Below are positions 21,416 through 30,733 of a stretch of DNA of 47,599 nucleotides, one piece after another (within the stretch, counting starts at the first letter, position 1; every line of letters starts with the position of its first letter). Below the pieces are notes generated by a model. It was given only the letters and a program-made list of their open reading frames with translations. It was not told where the DNA came from and ran no database searches. This stretch comes from a virus, in the IMG/VR virus record IMGVR_UViG_3300037156_000069, positions 1 to 47,599 of that record; one strand, 5' to 3'. Position numbers and translations under genes: made by a program.

Positions 21416-23464
21416 TTAGTGGCCTACGCCTATTTCGTTAACTATGGTTTCAGATAAGTTAAAGTACAGAGTCCAGCCGTTAAAGTATGGGGGGTCACCA
21501 CTATTATTATGAGTAAATCGTAAGTTAATATCATGGGCAGTATTGAGAGCTGAGTCAGCTTGAGGGAAGTTGAGAGTAGTTATATCTTTATCTATCTGCC
21601 CCAGAGTCTTCCAATTTCCACCATCTAGAGAATATTGCATGAGCCCAGTGCGCGTTCGTTCTGAATCTATCTGTACCGCACCAAATATCTTCTGTTGCTC
21701 CGTGCCGCAATTAGTACGGCCAAATTCCACTAACATAGGAATAGATTGTCCCGCGTCAGTTAGGCTAGTTTCATCTCTAAATAAATATCCATTCTCATCT
21801 GTAAAATAGGGTTTAGTAAATCCATTCATACTATGCATGAATTGGAAGCGTATTTCACGCGTATGTTGCTCAGGCCACCAAATATTTAAATCAAAGTCAT
21901 AGCAAAGCCTAGTAATAATCTTATTAGTAGGTTGAGTAGTTGTACTCGTTAAGCTAGTAGAAGTCGAACTCGAAGTACTTGTCGATGAAGTGCTAGTGCT
22001 AGACGTACTGCTAGAAGTTGACGATGTAGAGCTGGAAGTACTACTAGTCGAAGTAGATGAAGTACTAACCGAAGTCGAACTAGTAGAAGTGGTTGTGGTT
22101 AGACTTGAACTGGTAGATGTGCTAGAGGTGGAAGTGCTCGAAGTAGAATAACTAGTTGAACTTGTAGAGGTTGAGCTAGTAGAGGTCGAAGTAGTCTCAA
22201 TATAAGTAGTGTTTGCGGGTTGGGCATTCATTAGTTGGCCAACTGATAACTTATAAGTACGGTTTGATATGACTGCTGAAGCGTATTTTAGATTACTAGG
22301 GTTGATACGTGCTATTGTTGGAGTTATTGCACGTGAAATCATCTTTAGTTGTCCTGTAGTATCGTTATAACCCCATACACCCGTAGTATGTAGCCATAAC
22401 GTCCAGCTACCTATGTTAGCTATGCTCTCATGCGAAACAGTCCCTACGCTTTGAGCTAGTATATTTAAGTTGGTGCCATCCCACTTAAACATAGAACTTT
22501 TTGAGTATAAGAAGAGACGGTTATTATTAACTGTCCAACCAGTAAATTCAGCAGTTTCTCCTTCTCCAGATGGTATCCTAATCCAGTCTGAAGTTTGAGG
22601 GGTAGGATAGTCAGTATTCCATAAAGTAGTCAATTGGTTAAAACGCCCACTAATCCAAACTTCATCATTGAGGGCTATATTCATTGTCTGGCCACTAAAA
22701 CCAATTGAGTTATTAATTTTATCCACTGAAACAATGGTTAGTGCTTGAACTTTTAGGTTGCTTGTCTGGGCTCCGTAAATATCTATAGTCATGCCCACTT
22801 TAAGATAACGCACAGTAGTAAGTTGTAATTGGGTGGTCCAACCTTGTACTGCTGCATTTATAGTCGTAACCACCCCTAGAGCAGGAGATGAGATATACAA
22901 CCGGTCAGGATAAGTTACATTATTGACTTGGCAGTTAATTGCATATAATTGGCCGCTATATTGAGCTATAAATTTACAAGCTGGGGCATTTAGCACATTA
23001 CTATTATTACTAGTATTATCTGGAACCATCTGGGTGTTGATAGTCGTTAAGGGGAAATATTTATTATTCCCCTTACCAGCTACATAGAATTGATTTAAGT
23101 AATTTAAGCACTGAAACCGCGTGTTAGCTGTAGCATTAGTTATAACTGGCGTCCAGTAGCCTCCAACGTCCAAATAACATAATATGGCATTTGTTCCATT
23201 CGCGTTATTAATACCTGCGAATATTCTATTATTATTAACATTATAACTGTAAATCCCTGCATATAAAGAATCGTTACCATATTGAATAGTCTGGCCGACC
23301 TGTTCATAGCCGAAGCGCCTAGCCGCTGAACCTATCTTAATGTTGTAAGCAGCGTTATAGGAGTTCGCCACTTCCATACGTTTTTTAATTAAGTGGTTTG
23401 TGGCAGTCTGATTGCCACCCGACATATCAAGTAAGTCATATGATTTCTGGGATGAGGTGGGCAT
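21416..23464 (-). CDS. Beta-propeller hub-like tail protein with internal Ser/Thr tract
   Basis: 682 aa. Residues 20-400 and 515-680 are repetitive beta blades (LYAGIYSYNVNNNRIFAGIN, GYWTPVITN, SWTLWLHTTGVWGYNDTTGQ) like the stopper/nozzle proteins of podovirus tails. Residues about 423-508 are almost only Ser and Thr, then TTQPTNKIITRLCYDFDLNI resumes the fold. The tract therefore sits in a loop of the folded protein, which suggests an exposed surface arm that tolerates or carries sugar. It follows the adaptor gene with no gap, as in podovirus tails. Confidence 0.6.
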   Translation of the reverse strand: MPTSSQKSYDLLDMSGGNQTATNHLIKKRMEVANSYNAAYNIKIGSAARRFGYEQVGQTIQYGNDSLYAGIYSYNVNNNRIFAGINNANGTNAILCYLDVGGYWTPVITNATANTRFQCLNYLNQFYVAGKGNNKYFPLTTINTQMVPDNTSNNSNVLNAPACKFIAQYSGQLYAINCQVNNVTYPDRLYISSPALGVVTTINAAVQGWTTQLQLTTVRYLKVGMTIDIYGAQTSNLKVQALTIVSVDKINNSIGFSGQTMNIALNDEVWISGRFNQLTTLWNTDYPTPQTSDWIRIPSGEGETAEFTGWTVNNNRLFLYSKSSMFKWDGTNLNILAQSVGTVSHESIANIGSWTLWLHTTGVWGYNDTTGQLKMISRAITPTIARINPSNLKYASAVISNRTYKLSVGQLMNAQPANTTYIETTSTSTSSTSTSSTSYSTSSTSTSSTSTSSSLTTTTSTSSTSVSTSSTSTSSTSSSTSSTSSSTSSTSTSSTSTSSSTSTSLTSTTTQPTNKIITRLCYDFDLNIWWPEQHTREIRFQFMHSMNGFTKPYFTDENGYLFRDETSLTDAGQSIPMLVEFGRTNCGTEQQKIFGAVQIDSERTRTGLMQYSLDGGNWKTLGQIDKDITTLNFPQADSALNTAHDINLRFTHNNSGDPPYFNGWTLYFNLSETIVNEIGVGH
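21937..22197 (-). repeat. Ser/Thr-only tract in the hub protein
   Basis: About 260 bp encoding runs of TSS, STS and TSSS. The units repeat on the protein level, while codons for Ser and Thr are mixed (AGT, TCT, TCG, ACT and others). Selection on the residues rather than simple DNA slippage is implied. Confidence 0.9.
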
Positions 23465-24673
23465 TTAACGTCTAAAGCTCTTTCTAGTCCAACCCTCATT
23501 CTCGAAACGTCTGGGCGTCCCAGCATCTCTACGGTCTTGGCCTTTATAACGTACTTTCTCCATAACATACTGTTGATAATGGTTGTTAGCTATTTGGAGA
23601 TAAGAAGGTTCAGTGACAGACCGTTTTAAATAATATTTATAATCTACATAAAGTTTATAAATACGCGGAGTTGGAGTTTGGATAAAGTCGCCCTCAGATA
23701 CTATTTCATCAAAGGTTGTCCAGTAGTACAAATACCAAACAGCACTAGATGTAGTTAGGGAACCGGGGTAATAGTCAAATTGCTGTTCAGCTTCATTGAG
23801 TGCCATCTCTTGCACCATATCACTTTGAGTTGTAGAATCATTTTCATTGCTAATCCAACGATTCCTAAAATAAGATAAGGGTACGGTTTCAACAGTATAC
23901 GTATTGTTAGTAACTGGAGTTGTTGAGTTATCCACATAGTTATAGTCCATGCGGTCAAACTTCCACATAGCGTTATTACCAGCTGAGTCAGTAGGCCACG
24001 CTAAAGAGGTTGCACCCGCAGTACGACTAAAGGCTTGCCGAGTATACAAAAAATTATATGGCCGAACTACCTGCATAAGTAAGTCGTCGTTAACTTCATT
24101 AAAGTAACCAATAATCTCACTTCTAGACATATTATCTTCGTTTGCGTCTGTGAGTTCGTTATAAATCTGGTCTATAAGATAACCGACTTGATTTCTAGCC
24201 CATCCTCCAGCCGGAACAGCATCTGAGAGAGCACTTTCCACTGTAGTAACTGAGTTATACATAGAAGTCTTATAGTAATAGTTACTTGCGGAAGTTAAAT
24301 CATTATAAGTAGTCTGTAAGTTGGCATTCGTAACATCGAGATTAACTGCTTGAAGTAATGAATAAGAACCATTTATACCTGTAGTTGAGCGATAGAATTT
24401 AGCTTGGTCAAATTGCAGTAAGTAAACTGGGGTATCCGCTTCGTGGGCGAACAATGTAGCACTTATCGGTATCGTTGTACCATTAACTCCTGGCGTGCCA
24501 GTGGTAACAATCTCAGTATAGGCCATGCCAGGTTCACCTAGTTGTATGCGAACATTATTACTAAACTCTTGGTTATTTTTTACCTCTATAGAATTAACCC
24601 CTAAATTGTAAGACAAAGATAGATAAGTCTTTTCTAATTGAGATACGTCTGGATTAAAACTAGTTATGACCAT
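23465..24673 (-). CDS. Head-tail adaptor / tail tubular protein A-like
   Basis: 402 aa from the ATG at 24673, with GAGG ahead and a TAATG overlap; a TTG at 24691 is the alternative. Residues 155-220 (GYLIDQIYNELTDANEDNMS, IIGYFNEVNDDLLMQVVRPY) match the helical adaptor domain that docks under the portal in podoviruses. The N-terminal 150 residues (FAHEADTPVYLLQFDQAKFY, RSTTGINGSYSLL) form a fibronectin-like beta domain often fused to such adaptors in uncultured phages. The C-terminus is basic (VRYKGQDRRDAGTPRRFENE). Confidence 0.7.
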   Translation of the reverse strand: MVITSFNPDVSQLEKTYLSLSYNLGVNSIEVKNNQEFSNNVRIQLGEPGMAYTEIVTTGTPGVNGTTIPISATLFAHEADTPVYLLQFDQAKFYRSTTGINGSYSLLQAVNLDVTNANLQTTYNDLTSASNYYYKTSMYNSVTTVESALSDAVPAGGWARNQVGYLIDQIYNELTDANEDNMSRSEIIGYFNEVNDDLLMQVVRPYNFLYTRQAFSRTAGATSLAWPTDSAGNNAMWKFDRMDYNYVDNSTTPVTNNTYTVETVPLSYFRNRWISNENDSTTQSDMVQEMALNEAEQQFDYYPGSLTTSSAVWYLYYWTTFDEIVSEGDFIQTPTPRIYKLYVDYKYYLKRSVTEPSYLQIANNHYQQYVMEKVRYKGQDRRDAGTPRRFENEGWTRKSFRR

Positions 24674-25347
24674 TATGCTGTCCTCTGCCAAAAATATACT
24701 ACTATAAATGGTTGTAAGTTATTGTGGGCATTTGAAGCATTAGAAGCTGAAGAGTTATTAACTGTTAGTCCAGTGGTGCTAGTACCAGTATTGGTTACAG
24801 TAATTCCCACTGCTGGTGAGCCTACAACTCCATCTGCTCCTCCTATGACGATACCTTGAGTATGTAAGTGGCCTGGGTCAGTTACTCCATGCCCATGAAC
24901 CGAAGTACCGCTTTCCGCTCCAGTTAGTAAGTGAGTGGATTCTCCACCAGTATTACCTACAGTACCAAAGTTAGTATCTCCAGTTTTCTGACCTACTAAA
25001 ACTTCTCCTTGCCCGTACCGTAGCCAGGTTCCAAGACCAAAAGTAGTACCAGGGTTTGTCCCTGTTATCTCTGTATATATACAGCCAACTGGATAAACTT
25101 GCTGTAGCACACTTAGAGGAGAAAACCCTATATCAGAGCTGTTTATAGTTCGCCACGCTGAGCTACCGGCTCCATTACCAACTAAGAAAACATTGTTAGT
25201 GGGAGTACTAGCTCCAGTTCCTATCTTAGTTGCAATAGCTGTAATATCACCCTGTTCTTGATTATGCTGAGAAGCATGTTGAGCCACGGCTAAAGTTTCA
25301 GAAGAGGTAAAGCCCGTATAGGATGGTATGCTCGAAGGAAATGACAT
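24673..25347 (-). CDS. Tail collar / baseplate-type protein
   Basis: 224 aa. The C-terminal 140 residues follow the phage baseplate/collar structural domain: VYPVGCIYTEITGTNPGTTF, GLGTWLRYGQGEVLVGQKTG, TVGNTGGESTHLLTGAESGT, HGHGVTDPGHLHTQG and HNNLQPFIVVYFWQRTA. The His pairs in HGHG and HLH may bind a metal as in trimeric tail-fibre tips. The N-terminal part is helical. The ATG at 25347 lies after a 38-bp gap. Confidence 0.8.
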   Translation of the reverse strand: MSFPSSIPSYTGFTSSETLAVAQHASQHNQEQGDITAIATKIGTGASTPTNNVFLVGNGAGSSAWRTINSSDIGFSPLSVLQQVYPVGCIYTEITGTNPGTTFGLGTWLRYGQGEVLVGQKTGDTNFGTVGNTGGESTHLLTGAESGTSVHGHGVTDPGHLHTQGIVIGGADGVVGSPAVGITVTNTGTSTTGLTVNNSSASNASNAHNNLQPFIVVYFWQRTA

Positions 25348-25385
25348 ACTATAAGCTAATCTTAAAAGTAATTAAAAATCTAGTA

Positions 25386-25655
25386 TCAGTGTCTTGGTTG
25401 AATAGTTACATTAGGCGCATTATTAGATGAGTTAGTTTTAAAGGTTAAATTGGAATTAGTTATATTAGGTGTGGTGCTATTGGAGTTTAGTTTAATATCT
25501 GACGAAGCTACAGTTAAACTCCCCACTAGAATCCTAGAATCGTCCACTAGATAAACTGGGTCATCTACTAAGCAACTAGGAAAACCATCTAAGGCTGTTT
25601 CCATTAAAACTTGTGATGGGTAAGTCGTAACTTGCGGTATCCTACTATCGTTCAT
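25386..25655 (-). CDS. Small virion-associated protein
   Basis: 89 aa from the ATG at 25655 (MNDSRIPQVTTYPSQVLMET...), with GGAG eight bases ahead. Asn/Ser/Thr-rich C-terminal half ending NVTIQPRH. ATGA overlap with the large fibre gene suggests a fibre assembly or tip protein. No family recognised. Confidence 0.6.
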   Translation of the reverse strand: MNDSRIPQVTTYPSQVLMETALDGFPSCLVDDPVYLVDDSRILVGSLTVASSDIKLNSNSTTPNITNSNLTFKTNSSNNAPNVTIQPRH

Positions 25656-28600
25656 GATAATCTCCAATTGGATGTTACTCTAGGTATAAATCCTAAGTCA
25701 ATTAAGGTTGTGCTAGTGGATTGAGAAGTAGAGGAGGTAGATATGGAGCTACTGGTACTTGAGGTAGAAATTGAAGTACTGGTGGAGTTGGAAGTCGATG
25801 AACTAGTAGAAGTTGAAGTACTTGTTGAAAAGGATGTACTACTACTTGTGCTAGATGTACTAAAACTAGTAGAAGTCGAGTGGCTGGTACTGCTTGTAGA
25901 AAAGCTTGTAGATGAACTAGTAGAAGACGTAGAGAGACTTGTAGAGCTTGATGTGCTAGAAGTGGAGAAGCTACTGGAAGTTGAACTTGTGGAAAAAGAG
26001 GTGGAGCTGGAAGTGGAACTCGTGGAGATGCTAGAACTCGTAGAGGAAGTTGACAAGCTAGTAGTTGTAGAAGTACTGCTAGAGGTTGAAGTAGTAGTTG
26101 GAGCATTAGAGAATGTCCAGCCCGTATTACCACTAACATTTGTTGAGTCAGCTCCAGCGTAGAAAGTAGCACCACCTGTAGCCGTAGAGTCCTGCAAGAT
26201 GAGGTAATCACTAGAGACAACCCCCGAAGCTACAGAGATTGTGGCTGCACTTCCTGGAGTAGTGGCCGCTATGCTAAGTCTGCCATCGCCAAGCTGTGCA
26301 CCACTACCATTGATGGTTACAGTAGCGGCATTGGTTGAGGACTCCGTAAAAGTATTGGCACCGAAAGTCTTAGTGGTAAAATCAGCATCGAACGCAAGAG
26401 TACCTGCGACCCCATTATATACCTGTATGCGATAGAATTTGCCAGGAGTTAGAGTAGCCGTTCCAGCAAATATTGACCCAATCTCAAACACTGCTGTGCC
26501 GTTAAAGATAGAAGCTATAACAGTAGAGCCGGTTATACCTAATTGAGTCCAATCACCTGCTACTGGATTTAATATCGACCCACTAGCAGTATAGAAAGTC
26601 ACCACTCCGCTACTCTGAACCCAGGTTGCCCTTACCCATACGACCTGATTAGTAGTTATAGGTAGCGCAACACTCGACTGGGCGTTGCCCTGCGTTGTGC
26701 CATTCGCTGATAGAGCAAGATATAATTTACCTGCACTAGCAATACCTAAAGTATAACTAAGATTACTTGAGTTCCACTTACCAATAATCCCAGTAAAAGT
26801 TGAGGTAGATAATGTATCAAATGACATTCTGGCACGTAAATCAATATCGCTCGTAATATCAAGTGCCGCTGCATTAGGTGTTGATACATAGTTGCCAGCA
26901 ACCCCTGGTAAATATTCATAGCCATTATTCTGACCATTTACCTGCCAACCTGTAGCCGAGGAGATAGTTTGGGTCGTACCAGAGGTAAATATAATAGAGG
27001 ACATTGACGGTGAGATAATATTACTAAATGTATTTGAGCCAGAGATAGTTAAAGAGCCTGGGTTAGAGACTACCTGAAGGGTGCCATACGTATGACTTCC
27101 ACCAGCAAATACTTTAGCAGTTAGAGATGTGAGCGATAACAGAATAGTCGAAGTGCTAGCATTTATCGTCGCTCCCGCTGTTGCTGTCCATGGCGTAGTA
27201 CTACCTGCTGCAACTCCCGTTAAGCTCCATGTGCCACTACCCATATTAAGGGTTACTACAGCTGCGACACCACCAACATAAGAAGTTGAAAAGTTAAAGC
27301 CATTAGCATTAAATGTACCGCTAGTAAATGTAGTTGGGCCGTTAGAGTGATTGAAACTATCCTGTAAAGTATACGTACCAGTAAGAGAATTAAAAGCTAC
27401 TGTACGGTTAGTACCAAAGTTAATATTAAATCCACCAGTCGTTATAGTTTGACTACTGCGACCAGCAAAAGTAAGACCACCAGAGCCCGACGAGGTCATT
27501 GTGCCATTAGTAGTCCAATTTCCCAGCACCATTAGTAAGGCAGATTGGCCCCAAACACCCGTAAAGCCTGTCCAATCAACATTGGCTGCTAAAATTGGGG
27601 TTTCGGTTAAGATCGTACCTGAAGCATGGCTATCAATCATGGCCGTATCTTGTGGAAGCGGTACTCGACCAGTTCCACCTGTTCCACCAGACGAAGAAGC
27701 CCAGTTAGAAGCTGACGACCAGTTTCCTCCAGCTCCTACACGATAGTTGGTTTGAGGTGTAGCAAATGTAATGCCCGAGTTACCTAAAGCATCTCCCCAC
27801 CCTGAGTTACTCCAAGTAGCAGCTCCTGCTCCAGTAATATCCTGAAAATCTATTAGTCCATTTGTACTTACAGATGTCGCTGTAATAGTTCTAGCTGTGC
27901 CAGCTGTATCAGACTGAATCATGACTCGATTCGGAGCAGCTGCACCAGTAACAGTAAATGTACTGGTAATAGTTGGGTTGCCTCTAATCTGCAGGCTATT
28001 CGTCGTGCCTGGAGTGCTTGGTGCATAGGTGAAATTGGCGAATGTGGCATTGCTTCCTGTACCACCCCAAGAAACTGTGCCTGTATTATTGATGACTATT
28101 GATAACCCATTGTAATTATAGGCTACAGGATTAAAAGGTAAACCTGCCCCCGTGAACGTCATTGTAGCCGTATTGGCAGTAACAGTTAGAACAGTTGCAG
28201 TATTATTAAATGCACCAGAAATAGTGATAGCCGAACTCCCTAATGTAAGAGTCTTGGCACTAGCACTACTAATAGCAAATGCTACCCACGAGCAAGTAAG
28301 GCTGTTGGTGTTAAATCCTCCTCCTGTATATGTAATCGTTCCGCTAGAGGTAAGGCCATTAGTAACCAATTGCGTAGTAGTGGTAGAGCCGTTGGCTATT
28401 GTTAAGTTGCCTATGGTGAGTCCTGCAAAGTTATAGGTATTAGTGGCAGCCGAAGTGTCGGTAATGTTAATAGCTGATGTGGTTGCACTACCAAGTGTGT
28501 ATGTCTCAGTACCGACAAAAAGCAACGCAATATTGCTAACTGGTGCAGACGCACCGCCGATATTAAGAGTAATAGCGGCATTATGAGTAATCGTCCCCGT

Positions 28601-28771
28601 ATAACCTGTACACACTAAAGAACGAATGCGGTTAGTATTAACGTCAATAGTTAAAGGGCCCGAGGTAGCACCTAAGACAACATCATCACCGGCTGCTGGA
28701 ACGGAGCCAGGTGCCCATGTAGCTGAAGCTGACCAAGCACCTCCTGTTGCTGATACGGTTTGAGTTGCCAT
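25652..28771 (-). CDS. Large tail fibre with G8-like start, lectin-like domain and Ser/Thr tail
   Basis: 1039 aa. Residues 1-60 resemble a G8/beta-helix cap (TWAPGSVPAAGDDVVLGATS). Residues 60-600 are a repetitive Thr/Gly/Asn beta-helix. Residues about 615-830 look like a LamG/concanavalin-type sugar-binding domain (YEYLPGVAGNYVSTPNAAAL, IDLRARMSFDTLSTSTFTGI, WVRATWVQSSGVVTFY). Residues 890-1021 are almost only Ser and Thr, followed by a short end IDLGFIPRVTSNWRLS. It probably binds host surface glycans. The Ser/Thr tail may be a flexible or glycosylated linker. It ends the sugar cassette's downstream side. Confidence 0.65.
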   Translation of the reverse strand: MATQTVSATGGAWSASATWAPGSVPAAGDDVVLGATSGPLTIDVNTNRIRSLVCTGYTGTITHNAAITLNIGGASAPVSNIALLFVGTETYTLGSATTSAINITDTSAATNTYNFAGLTIGNLTIANGSTTTTQLVTNGLTSSGTITYTGGGFNTNSLTCSWVAFAISSASAKTLTLGSSAITISGAFNNTATVLTVTANTATMTFTGAGLPFNPVAYNYNGLSIVINNTGTVSWGGTGSNATFANFTYAPSTPGTTNSLQIRGNPTITSTFTVTGAAAPNRVMIQSDTAGTARTITATSVSTNGLIDFQDITGAGAATWSNSGWGDALGNSGITFATPQTNYRVGAGGNWSSASNWASSSGGTGGTGRVPLPQDTAMIDSHASGTILTETPILAANVDWTGFTGVWGQSALLMVLGNWTTNGTMTSSGSGGLTFAGRSSQTITTGGFNINFGTNRTVAFNSLTGTYTLQDSFNHSNGPTTFTSGTFNANGFNFSTSYVGGVAAVVTLNMGSGTWSLTGVAAGSTTPWTATAGATINASTSTILLSLTSLTAKVFAGGSHTYGTLQVVSNPGSLTISGSNTFSNIISPSMSSIIFTSGTTQTISSATGWQVNGQNNGYEYLPGVAGNYVSTPNAAALDITSDIDLRARMSFDTLSTSTFTGIIGKWNSSNLSYTLGIASAGKLYLALSANGTTQGNAQSSVALPITTNQVVWVRATWVQSSGVVTFYTASGSILNPVAGDWTQLGITGSTVIASIFNGTAVFEIGSIFAGTATLTPGKFYRIQVYNGVAGTLAFDADFTTKTFGANTFTESSTNAATVTINGSGAQLGDGRLSIAATTPGSAATISVASGVVSSDYLILQDSTATGGATFYAGADSTNVSGNTGWTFSNAPTTTSTSSSTSTTTSLSTSSTSSSISTSSTSSSTSFSTSSTSSSFSTSSTSSSTSLSTSSTSSSTSFSTSSTSHSTSTSFSTSSTSSSTSFSTSTSTSTSSSTSNSTSTSISTSSTSSSISTSSTSQSTSTTLIDLGFIPRVTSNWRLS
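25707..26100 (-). repeat. Ser/Thr-only tract in the tail fibre
   Basis: About 390 bp encoding S/T runs such as SSTSSST and STSFSTSS, the longest of three such tracts. Codons are mixed as in the other two. It produces false open frames in other registers and strands. Confidence 0.9.
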
Positions 28772-28784
28772 ATCAAAAAGTATG

Positions 28785-28824
28785 AGTAAAAGAAGACTAA
28801 GCCGCTAGTATCAGTCTATAGCGG
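28785..28824 (-). terminator. Weak terminator-like hairpin after the sugar cassette
   Basis: On the minus strand CCGCTA (28824-28819) and TAGCGG (28807-28802) pair around the stop codon of the last glycosyltransferase gene, followed by CTTAGTCTTCTTTT. The U-tract is imperfect and starts late, so this could be a partial terminator lowering fibre expression or a processing site. Confidence 0.35.
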
Positions 28825-29775
28825 TTGGATTTTGACTTGAGGTATCTCGTATATTTCGTCTAGATGTTTAGGACAAACTGCAGTTATATTATCTGTAGTT
28901 CTTAAACGTTCTTCGCATTGGGTACATTTAATACCCCAGATATCAAATCTCTTGCCCCAGACTTGGTTGTGGTCACCCATACGTAAATCATCTTGCACTA
29001 ATCCCTTAACATCTTCTTTGTCATTAGCATTTAATGATTTACTCCAGTGGTGAAATACCCAGCTTTTAGTTGTTCCTACGCACCTATAGCCCTTTAAACT
29101 AGCTCTACAGCAATAATCATAGTCTTCTGCACCCCCTGGATAATAAGATTCATCTAAGTATCCAACATCTAAAAATTTATGAGTATCAAATACAGAGCAA
29201 TATAGAGTAATGCCATCTATTACAGAATCCGGCTTAAGCGTAAGATGTTCATTCACATAATGTTCATCATTAACTAACTTATTATATTCTTCATCTGAAT
29301 ATTCTTCTTTATAAGGTAAAACATAGAAGTCATCCCCCGACTTACGACCTACTGACCAATCAGGGAGTTTAACAGATGAAGGAGTTACTATAATAGCTGG
29401 ACGGTCGGGAGTAGCTTTATCAACTTGCGAGAAAGTATCAAGAACTCCCTGCCACCACTTGTCATTTATAAACTCAACATCATCATTACACATAGTAAAG
29501 TAGGGAGTTGATACTAATTGAACTGCTAAGTTATTAGCTTTAGAGAAACCCAAGTTACCGGTTTTATGGAAATCAGTTATTGGTGGGCGAATTAACATCG
29601 TTCCAGGATACTTTTTTCGGTTAATTGTAAGTCCACCTTTAGTTTGGTCAACTATATAAATATAAAAAGTATCATGTTCCGTATACTTATATATAGTGTC
29701 CAAACATCTTTCTATAAGGTCAGGTCTTATAACAGGGATTATAAAGGTATTCCACTTTGGGTAACTAAATGGCAT
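28816..29775 (-). CDS. Family 2-type glycosyltransferase
   Basis: 319 aa. GT-A fold pattern: NTFIIPVIRPDLIERCLDTI at the start, FTMCNDDVEFINDKWW with the DD/DxD-type metal site near residue 115, and GAEDYDYCCRASLKGYRCVG (ED motif) near 215. The C-terminal end has a four-Cys site (CTQCEERL...CPKH), perhaps zinc. It transfers a sugar from a nucleotide donor. Last gene of the sugar cassette; it overlaps the preceding gene by 11 bp. Confidence 0.8.
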   Translation of the reverse strand: MPFSYPKWNTFIIPVIRPDLIERCLDTIYKYTEHDTFYIYIVDQTKGGLTINRKKYPGTMLIRPPITDFHKTGNLGFSKANNLAVQLVSTPYFTMCNDDVEFINDKWWQGVLDTFSQVDKATPDRPAIIVTPSSVKLPDWSVGRKSGDDFYVLPYKEEYSDEEYNKLVNDEHYVNEHLTLKPDSVIDGITLYCSVFDTHKFLDVGYLDESYYPGGAEDYDYCCRASLKGYRCVGTTKSWVFHHWSKSLNANDKEDVKGLVQDDLRMGDHNQVWGKRFDIWGIKCTQCEERLRTTDNITAVCPKHLDEIYEIPQVKIQPL

Positions 29776-30733
29776 TTATAACCTTATCTATTTGTTCCAT
29801 CATCGAATCTATCGTGTAACCTTTATCAATTAAATAATTTCTATAATCATTAGAGTCATAGTCATCACTTATAATCATCTGTACGGCCTCTGAAGGGGTG
29901 TTCCAGGTCATTTCAGGCCAAAGACGTTCTGCACCATAGAAACTATGTAGAACTGGTTTAATGCCCTTTGCCATAGCTTCAGCAGTCGCATATGAAAAAG
30001 CTTCTTTAATACTAGCTATTAACATATAATCTTTATCCTCTAGCCATTCGTCTAGGTTATCTACCCAATCATAAAACGTAAAGTTTAGGTTATGGCGTTT
30101 AATGAAGTCTTCAGCATAATCACGGAAATAAGGGTAATCATTCGACCAAATTCCAACCCAATGAAACTCATAGTCTCGTGGCAATTCATAAGCTATCTGG
30201 AGAATATTCTGCATTCCTTTAATAATCCATTTCTCTGAAACAATGGCTACTTTTTTACCTGGGTTGTGTTTATTCCAAGTCCATCGGTCTAGATTTACTC
30301 CCATAGGTATAGTGTGTAGCTTCATATTGCTTGCCTGGGGGCGTGAGTCGGACATCATTAAGTCTCTAATATGGGGAGCTATAAATATACAATCAGTTAC
30401 TACATCCCACATATTGTCTCTAGCATGAGCGCCACCCCAAACTTCAATGTCTATTGGCTGTACTATAATTTTTTTACCAGTTAAATCCATTTCGTGCATA
30501 TCCCAAGCACCTGGACGATTAGTATATTTCCATTCATCTTTAAGGGCTTGGTCAGGGTTGGTAGCAGAAGTAAGATTATTATCACATGTATGAAAAAACA
30601 CTACATCAGCCCACATCACTAATTCTGGATTATAATACGGTTCCCATTTAACTTCATAGCCATGCTTCTGCCACCACTCTACAGAATCACGCATAAATTT
30701 AAGCTGGTAGGGGTCAAATAGTGCTATTTTCAT
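29765..30733 (-). CDS. GT-B glycosyltransferase (group 1-like)
   Basis: 322 aa. The layout is that of GT4-type enzymes: an N-terminal Rossmann domain (MKIALFDPYQLKFMRDSVEW), then KVAIVSEKWIIKGMQNILQI (donor-domain start), WVGIWSNDYPYFRDY, and the C-terminal EAFSYATAEAMAKGIKPVLH that replaces the usual E-x7-E motif. It overlaps both neighbours by a few bases. The sugar is unknown. Confidence 0.75.
   Translation of the reverse strand: MKIALFDPYQLKFMRDSVEWWQKHGYEVKWEPYYNPELVMWADVVFFHTCDNNLTSATNPDQALKDEWKYTNRPGAWDMHEMDLTGKKIIVQPIDIEVWGGAHARDNMWDVVTDCIFIAPHIRDLMMSDSRPQASNMKLHTIPMGVNLDRWTWNKHNPGKKVAIVSEKWIIKGMQNILQIAYELPRDYEFHWVGIWSNDYPYFRDYAEDFIKRHNLNFTFYDWVDNLDEWLEDKDYMLIASIKEAFSYATAEAMAKGIKPVLHSFYGAERLWPEMTWNTPSEAVQMIISDDYDSNDYRNYLIDKGYTIDSMMEQIDKVINAI

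Noticed and set aside
25702-26220. Leu/Val-rich frames on both strands over the tail-fibre Ser/Thr tract
   Set aside because: Shadows of the low-complexity tract; no ribosome binding site.
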